Assembly (NCBI GenBank): GCA_902796535.1
Contig: CADBPL010000276.1
Location: 1 to 10,248, forward strand
Source: Oscillospiraceae bacterium
GTDB taxonomy: Bacteria > Bacillota > Clostridia > Oscillospirales > Acutalibacteraceae
DNA: 10,248 nucleotides
Reading direction: 5' to 3'
Positions 6,721 to 10,248 of this stretch are shown piece by piece. The position numbers and the translations under genes are program-made. The notes below the pieces were generated by a model. It was given only the letters and a program-made list of their open reading frames with translations. It ran no database searches and was not told where the DNA came from. Every line of letters starts with the position of its first letter. Positions within the stretch are counted from its first letter, which is position 1.

Positions 6721-8091
6721 ATGAAGAAGAATCTGATCCTCTACGTCGTTGCCGGCGCCGTCGTTCTGGCGGGTCTTGTTTCCGGCGGCGTAATCGCAAG
6801 CCAGAGAATCCTCAGCAAGGCGGAAGGAACCACGGTAGCCGCTGCCAGAAACGATGCAGAAGCTGTCGAGCTGCTCGAATATGAGCCTGCCGCTGAAGAG
6901 ACCGGCACCGTCGCAGCTGACGGAGCCAACAACCTCCCGGTTGCCGCCAAAGGCAAAACCGCATCCAAAAGCAAAACCACATCCAAAAGCAAAACCGCAT
7001 CCAAAACCAAGGCTCAGATGACCGATGCCAAGGGCAGACCGATCCAGCTTGTGACCAACAAAAAGGGCGTCACCATGCAGGCCGTGATCGAAACCAACGC
7101 CAAGGGTCAAAAAGTGACCAAAGCCAACGGCAAGGCAGTTACCCAGAAGCCCACCCCCACCACGACCAAAAAGGCTGCCACCAAAAAAGCCACAACCAAA
7201 AAGGCCGCCGCAACGACAGCCAAGGTCAAAGCCAGCCAAAAGGCCAGCAGCAACACCCGCCTCGTTTACAACAAAGACGGTTCGGCAAACATCGTGAAAC
7301 CCGACGGCAGCGTTGTGCTGAGCTACTCCTACTCCAAAGCGGGCAACTACTTCTACACCGACGATAATCCGTGGCAGAGAAAATTCGGCTTTAACCGCCT
7401 GTACGATATCGGCGCCGCCTTCACTGTTCTTTATTACGACACCGTCCGTGTGAAGTACACCTACGGCAAATACGATTGGATGATCCAGATGTGGAAAGGC
7501 CAGTACGGCTGGATCTTCATCGGTTCCGAAATCGGTCTGTATTACAAGGATAGAGCCAAGAGCACCAATCACTACGAATGCGCGACCGAAGATATGGAAA
7601 TGAAGATGCAGATGACGCTGTATCGCAACAGCAAGAGCGGCAGCAAAGAGCTGTTCACCCGCCCCTACGCCCCGCACTGGTGGATCACCGCCTTCGTGCC
7701 CGGCAAGCTTGCCAAGTTCTCTGACCGTTCCGAGCTGACCATGATCGGCAAGATCACCTTCCACACCGCGAAGGAACGCTCCCTGTTCGTCAATGCCCTG
7801 ACAAAGATCAAGGATATCGACGGCAACCAGTTCAAGAAGGGCTCCATCAACAAGAACAGCGCCGAAACCTACAAGGTCAACGGCAACACCGTGGACTTCG
7901 TATGGCGCTATTTAGACGAAGATCGCAAGACCGCAAAGAAAACTACGACGAGCAAAAAGGTTGAAACCACCTCTTCCACTGCGGCCGCCGAAGAAAACAA
8001 GACCAATCCGCCGACCACACAGGCAACCGAACCCGTTACCGATCCGCTGCCCGTGGTTGAAACGGAAACCGCAAAGCCGATCGTCGATTAA
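6721..8091 (+). CDS. Anchored extracytoplasmic protein with Lys/Thr/Ala/Ser stalk and DUF4474-like domain
   Basis: 456 residues. AAGGAGA (6704-6710) lies 10 bases before the ATG. A hydrophobic N-terminal helix (about 4-26) after MKKN is a signal anchor or uncleaved signal. Residues 27-75 are acidic. Residues 76-98 are three KTASKS-type repeats. Residues 144-176 are rich in TTKKAA-type motifs, like a histone H1 tail. The globular part (about 205-400) contains FGFNRLYDIGAAF, DTVRVKYTYGKYDWMIQMWK, GQYGWIFIGSEIGLYY and WWITAFVPG. I recognise these from memory as DUF4474, a clostridial domain of unknown function. The C-terminal tail (about 402-456) is again low-complexity, Lys/Thr then Pro/Thr/Glu. 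No LPXTG signal is present. The highly basic stalk suggests contact with anionic wall polymers, which is inference. The gene is a single unit with its own promoter and terminator. Confidence 0.8.
   Translation: MKKNLILYVVAGAVVLAGLVSGGVIASQRILSKAEGTTVAAARNDAEAVELLEYEPAAEETGTVAADGANNLPVAAKGKTASKSKTTSKSKTASKTKAQMTDAKGRPIQLVTNKKGVTMQAVIETNAKGQKVTKANGKAVTQKPTPTTTKKAATKKATTKKAAATTAKVKASQKASSNTRLVYNKDGSANIVKPDGSVVLSYSYSKAGNYFYTDDNPWQRKFGFNRLYDIGAAFTVLYYDTVRVKYTYGKYDWMIQMWKGQYGWIFIGSEIGLYYKDRAKSTNHYECATEDMEMKMQMTLYRNSKSGSKELFTRPYAPHWWITAFVPGKLAKFSDRSELTMIGKITFHTAKERSLFVNALTKIKDIDGNQFKKGSINKNSAETYKVNGNTVDFVWRYLDEDRKTAKKTTTSKKVETTSSTAAAEENKTNPPTTQATEPVTDPLPVVETETAKPIVD
6952..7005 (+). repeat. Three tandem 18-base coding repeats
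   Basis: Three in-frame copies of an 18-base unit (6952-6969, 6970-6987, 6988-7005) encode GKTASK, SKTTSK and SKTASK. They differ by only one or two bases, which indicates recent slippage or expansion. Copy number may vary between strains. Confidence 0.85.
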
Positions 8092-8092
8092 A

Positions 8093-8149
8093 CAAAGCAA
8101 AAACCGTGACAGCCTCCCACGACTGTCACGGTTTTCTGTTTCTGCTTTG
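8093..8149. terminator. Bidirectional intrinsic terminator between convergent genes
   Basis: The 13-base perfect arms AAAACCGTGACAG (8100-8112) and CTGTCACGGTTTT (8123-8135) enclose a 10-base loop. A-tracts and T-tracts on the two sides serve both strands. Outer arms CAAAGCA (8093-8099) and TGCTTTG (8143-8149) can extend the stem. It lies 1 base after the plus-strand stop and abuts the minus-strand stop at 8150. Confidence 0.9.
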
Positions 8150-8380
8150 TCACTGCACGGTGGTCGATTCGATCATGCCGTCGCTCGCATCGGGCAGATC
8201 GATCAGGTCGTCCACATCGCGCGAAAGATCGTCCGCGCGCGATTCAATATCCTCCTTGATCGTGGTGAGCGCGTCCGCCACCGTTGTTTCGGCTTCTTTC
8301 ATTTTCTCGCTGCCGCATCCCGTCAGCAGCGCCGAAAGGCACGCCATACTCAACCCGATCATGGCAATTCGTGTTTTCAT
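8150..8380 (-). CDS. Small putative lipoprotein
   Basis: 76 residues. The signal peptide has a basic start (MKTR), a hydrophobic core and the lipobox LTGC with Cys22 as the lipidated residue. The mature part is about 55 residues, strongly acidic (many Asp/Glu), with a Thr/Ala/Asp-rich heptad-like stretch (29-63) likely to be helical. I do not recognise a family. AAAGGAGGAG (8386-8395 on the plus strand) is a near-perfect ribosome binding site, with 7 bases between AGGAGG and the ATG. It is the last gene of a three-gene minus-strand run and ends at the shared terminator. It should be tethered to the outer face of the membrane. Confidence 0.82.
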   Translation of the reverse strand: MKTRIAMIGLSMACLSALLTGCGSEKMKEAETTVADALTTIKEDIESRADDLSRDVDDLIDLPDASDGMIESTTVQ

Positions 8381-8407
8381 GCTTTCTCCTCCTTTCGCGG
8401 CATTGCC

Positions 8408-8587
8408 TTATTCGTCCGTGTCCTGTTCCGGGGTCAGCTCGTCCGCATCATATGGGCGCCCCCGATAGGAACCGAGCACGTCCATGGGGTCGATCTCCTC
8501 CCCTGCCTCCCAAAGCCTGACCATGTTTTCGATTTTTCGGCTGTTGCGCACCGCCTTGGCGCGCCGGTCGCTTTTGTCAAACGTCAT
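8408..8587 (-). CDS. Small hydrophilic protein, 59 residues, unknown function
   Basis: A short gene easily missed by length filters. It runs from the ATG at 8585-8587 to the TAA at 8408-8410 on the minus strand. It begins MTFDKSDRRAKAVRNSRKIE and ends in an acidic PEQDTDE tail. The first 20 residues are very basic, the middle (NMVRLWEAGEEIDPMDVLGS) is amphipathic, and the end is acidic. No signal or membrane segment is present, so it is probably cytoplasmic. AAAGGAGA (plus-strand 8594-8601) lies 6 bases before the ATG. The spacing is tight: 18 bases after the upstream gene and 27 before the lipoprotein. I vaguely recall similar short clostridial proteins with an 'LGSYxGxP...D' middle, but I cannot name a family. 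Confidence 0.7.
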   Translation of the reverse strand: MTFDKSDRRAKAVRNSRKIENMVRLWEAGEEIDPMDVLGSYRGRPYDADELTPEQDTDE

Positions 8588-8605
8588 GCGCTTTCTCCTT
8601 TCGCC

Positions 8606-8872
8606 CTATCGCAGCAAAAAAGTCAGCGCCGCCGTCACGGCCGCCCCGCAGGCGGCGGCAGCCAGGAACCAAAGCGCCTTCACCCAGCGGGAACGGCAAA
8701 CCTTGGTTGCCGGCGGTTTTCCGCCCGCTTCGGCAATGGCGTTGGCGCGCTCCCGCAGCTTGCCTTCGCTGACGCTGACGCATTCGGGCTTGACGAAGAA
8801 CATCACCTTTTCAAAATACTCTCCGCCTGTTTCGCTGATTTCAATGACCTGTCTGTTGATTCCTTTTATCAT
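8606..8872 (-). CDS. Small C-terminally membrane-anchored protein
   Basis: 88 residues from the second of two adjacent ATGs. The first, at 8875, is only 4 bases from the ribosome binding site AAAGGAA (plus-strand 8880-8886), while the second has 7 bases and is preferred. The soluble part (1-60) has alternating hydrophobic residues suggesting strands (QVIEI, YFEKVMFFVKP), then a helix SEGKLRERANAIAEAG. A Lys/Arg-rich stretch (KVCRSRWVK) follows, then a hydrophobic helix of about 22 residues (about 65-87) at the very C-terminus. This tail-anchored layout puts the N-terminal domain in the cytoplasm. It is the first gene of the minus-strand trio, ending 18 bases before the 59-residue gene. The family is not recognised. 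Confidence 0.75.
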   Translation of the reverse strand: MIKGINRQVIEISETGGEYFEKVMFFVKPECVSVSEGKLRERANAIAEAGGKPPATKVCRSRWVKALWFLAAAACGAAVTAALTFLLR

Positions 8873-9030
8873 CATTCCGTTCCTTTCCCGTCAAGTAAGC
8901 GCCGATCTTTCAGCGTTACTTCCTGCTCAAACGCAACCATATTGTTGACCGCCGGCCGATCAATTATTCCCGACGGCGCGTTGAAAAGTTTTTGACATTT
9001 ACCATTTGTATAGTGAAAAACATTTTTCCG

Positions 9031-9051
9031 TGTGGAAAACCCTGTGGAAAA
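9031..9051 (-). repeat. Two tandem DnaA-box-like 9-mers
   Basis: TGTGGAAAA occurs at 9031-9039 and 9043-9051, spaced by 12 bases. On the minus strand each reads TTTTCCACA, one base from the DnaA box TTATCCACA. The copies lie over the weak minus-strand -35 candidate. No dnaA or dnaN is nearby, so this is not evidently an origin. Confidence 0.4.
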
Positions 9052-9279
9052 TGTGAGTAACTCAGCGTTTTTCGCCTGTTTTACGCCGTTTTGCCTGTGA
9101 AATGGCTTTTGCCAAAGCGCTGCGGGATAACAATCTGTAAAAAAGTTTTTGTCGATTCCTGTCAAAAACACAGGCAAAGCACTGCATTCCCCCGCGAGAC
9201 AACCAAAAAAAGAGGAAAAACATCCGTCAGAATGTGCGCTATCAATTTCATCAACGGTGACTCAAAGTTAAGAAAAAAT

Positions 9280-9296
9280 GAAATTCACTCAATTTC
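9280..9296. promoter_or_regulatory. Inverted repeat just upstream of the aminotransferase -35
   Basis: GAAATT (9280-9285) and AATTTC (9291-9296) are separated by CACTC. The repeat abuts the -35 and shares TTTC with the next inverted repeat. It may be a regulator half-site cluster. It is short enough to occur by chance in AT-rich DNA. Confidence 0.35.
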
Positions 9297-9316
9297 GTTG
9301 ACACGGCACAACGAAA
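9293..9316. promoter_or_regulatory. Putative operator over the aminotransferase promoter
   Basis: The perfect 8-base arms TTTCGTTG (9293-9300) and CAACGAAA (9309-9316) have an 8-base spacer. The dyad covers the -35 and most of the promoter spacer, where a bound repressor would block RNA polymerase. The regulator is not identifiable from the window. Confidence 0.6.
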
Positions 9317-9326
9317 AGAATATAAT
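9298..9326 (+). promoter_or_regulatory. Consensus SigA promoter of the aminotransferase gene
   Basis: -35 TTGACA (9298-9303), a 17-base spacer, and -10 TATAAT (9321-9326): a perfect match to the SigA consensus. Transcription should start near 9333, giving a leader of about 67 bases. Such a strong promoter overlapped by a dyad suggests control by repression. Confidence 0.92.
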
Positions 9327-9399
9327 TTAATAAATATATGCAATAAGCGAAAAACAAAACGATCGAAAAACGACATCAAAAAACTGGAGGTATTGCTTT

Positions 9400-10248
9400 A
9401 TGAGCAACGGTTACGCCATTTCAAAATGGCAGGACGCAAAATCAATTTACAAACAGCTTGGTGAGCTGACGTCAAAACCCATCTACAGCATTTCTGACGA
9501 TGAACTCGAGCGCGTGCTTGATTATTTTGAAACGAAGTGCGCCAAATCCAAGGAGATCACCACCGAAGCGAAAAACTTCATCCCCGGCGGCGTGCAGCAC
9601 AACCTTGCGTTTAACTATCCGTTCCCCATCTGCGTGGTCAAGGCTGACGGCGCTTATCTTTACGACCGCGACGGCAATCAGTACATTGACTTCCTGCAGG
9701 CCGGCGGCCCGACGATTCTGGGCAGCAATTACCCCGCCGTGCGCGACAAGGCCATTGAGCTGATCAAAGATTGCGGCCCCGTCACGGGTCTGTTCCATGA
9801 GGCGGAGCTTCTGCTTGCCAAAGAAATCAACAAGCATATGCCCAACGTCGAAATGTTCCGTATGCTCGGTTCCGGCACGGAATCGGTCATGGCCGCCATC
9901 CGCGTGGCCCGCAACGCCACCAAGGCCAAGCGCATCATCAAGGTCGGCGGCGCCTATCACGGCTGGTCCGATCAGATGGTTTACGGCCTGAAGATCCCCG
10001 GCAGCCGTTCGTTCCTGGAATCGCACGGCATTCCGCGCGGCTGCTACGCCACGACGGACGAAGTGCGCCCCAACGATTTGAACATGCTTGAAACGATGCT
10101 CAAGTGCAACAAGCTGCGCGGCGGCACCGCGGCCGTGATTGTGGAGCCGGTCGGCCCCGAAAGCGGCACACGCCCGATCGATTTTGAATACAACAAAGGC
10201 GTTCGCGCGCTTTGCGACAAATACGGCGCTCTGTTCATCATGGACGAA
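9400..10248 (+). CDS. Class III PLP-dependent aminotransferase, glutamate-1-semialdehyde aminomutase-like, 3'-partial
   Basis: 283 codons, open to the window end. GGAGG (9386-9390) lies 9 bases before the ATG. Family motifs are FIPGGVQHNLAF (60-71), AYLYDRDGNQYIDF (85-98), the PLP-phosphate loop GSGTES (157-162), GAYHGW with the Tyr-His pair that stacks on the cofactor (184-189), VEPVGPESG (248-256) and IMDE, whose Asp282 would contact the pyridine nitrogen. The catalytic lysine lies beyond the window. Overall order is closest to glutamate-1-semialdehyde 2,1-aminomutase (HemL), but about 50 extra N-terminal residues (SKWQDAKSIYKQLGELTSKP and following) precede the usual start. No heme genes are nearby, so another amino substrate is possible and no gene symbol is given. 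Confidence 0.88.
   Translation, partial: MSNGYAISKWQDAKSIYKQLGELTSKPIYSISDDELERVLDYFETKCAKSKEITTEAKNFIPGGVQHNLAFNYPFPICVVKADGAYLYDRDGNQYIDFLQAGGPTILGSNYPAVRDKAIELIKDCGPVTGLFHEAELLLAKEINKHMPNVEMFRMLGSGTESVMAAIRVARNATKAKRIIKVGGAYHGWSDQMVYGLKIPGSRSFLESHGIPRGCYATTDEVRPNDLNMLETMLKCNKLRGGTAAVIVEPVGPESGTRPIDFEYNKGVRALCDKYGALFIMDE

Larger units (their letters stand above)
8876..9297. other. Divergent intergenic region without a convincing gene
   Basis: Between two divergent transcription units. Open frames here are short and have no ribosome binding site. Small dyads are present: TTTTCC/GGAAAA (9024-9039), TGGC/GCCA (9103-9114) and GTTTTTG/CAAAAAC (9145-9169). None is followed by a T-run. A weak minus-strand promoter candidate is TCCACA (9036-9031), an 18-base spacer, and TATACA (9012-9007), matching 4 of 6 bases in each box. 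It would give a leader of about 125 bases for the small-gene trio. A small RNA cannot be excluded, but nothing specific supports one. Confidence 0.5.

Noticed and set aside
6694..7764. 356-codon minus-strand frame rich in Gly/Phe/Cys
   Set aside because: Antisense of the Lys/Thr/Ala repeats, covers the SigA promoter region, and has no independent support.
7961..8995. 344-codon plus-strand frame crossing the terminator
   Set aside because: It runs antisense through three minus-strand genes with good ribosome binding sites and through a strong terminator. It has no ribosome binding site of its own, and its protein is low-complexity and Pro/Arg/Ser-rich.
8992..9014. Plus-strand TTGACA followed by TATAGT
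   Set aside because: The spacer is only 11 bases, too short for a SigA promoter, and no gene follows closely.
9031..9051. Chromosomal replication origin
   Set aside because: Only two imperfect DnaA-box-like 9-mers, no DNA-unwinding element, and no dnaA, dnaN or rpmH nearby.
9024..9169. Possible CRISPR-like or ncRNA structure from several small dyads
   Set aside because: The dyads differ from one another, there is no regular repeat/spacer pattern, and no terminator-like T-run follows any of them.
8872..9177. 101-codon minus-strand frame whose stop overlaps the 88-residue gene's possible first ATG (ATGA)
   Set aside because: The overlap looks like coupling, but the product has no coherent hydrophobic pattern, no ribosome binding site was found, and the DNA has intergenic composition with dyads.

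Overview
The window looks like a moderately high-GC member of the Firmicutes, most likely a gut-type Clostridia (Oscillospiraceae/Ruminococcaceae-like). That placement is inferred. It rests on strong AGGAGG-type ribosome binding sites, near-consensus SigA promoters in short AT-rich gaps, an LCP-family envelope protein, a probable DUF4474 protein and small Gram-positive-style lipoproteins. I see no phage, transposon, CRISPR, tRNA or rRNA.

Layout. (1) Positions 1-1686 hold a phosphoglucomutase/phosphomannomutase lacking only its N-terminus. (2) Positions 1748-4108 hold a tight envelope module: a small two-helix membrane protein, an LCP-fold protein that has lost the catalytic signature, and a membrane-anchored transglutaminase-like protein with an intact Cys-His-Asp triad. 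(3) Positions 4175-6418 hold a folate operon in the order folE, folP, folB, folK, with overlapping or near-overlapping genes. It would take GTP to 7,8-dihydropteroate, except for the dephosphorylation step. No promoter is obvious between pgm and folK, so parts (2) and (3) may share a transcript. (4) An AT-rich 302-base gap carries an exact match to the WalR-box consensus and a clear SigA promoter. It drives a 456-residue anchored protein with a Lys/Thr/Ala/Ser-rich stalk and a DUF4474-like domain. A strong bidirectional terminator follows. (5) On the minus strand, three small genes run from 8872 to 8150: a C-terminally anchored membrane protein, a 59-residue hydrophilic protein and a short lipoprotein. 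(6) A 524-base gap contains two DnaA-box-like repeats and, at its right end, a perfect-consensus SigA promoter whose -35 lies inside an 8+8 inverted repeat, a likely operator. It drives a class III aminotransferase resembling glutamate-1-semialdehyde aminomutase, cut off by the window end.

The metabolic genes are ordinary and confidently named. The less ordinary parts are the degenerate LCP protein paired with a transglutaminase, an Arg-to-Ala change at the FolP phosphate-binding loop, the candidate WalR and operator sites, and the trio of small unannotated minus-strand genes. I found no clear evidence of a wholly new system.
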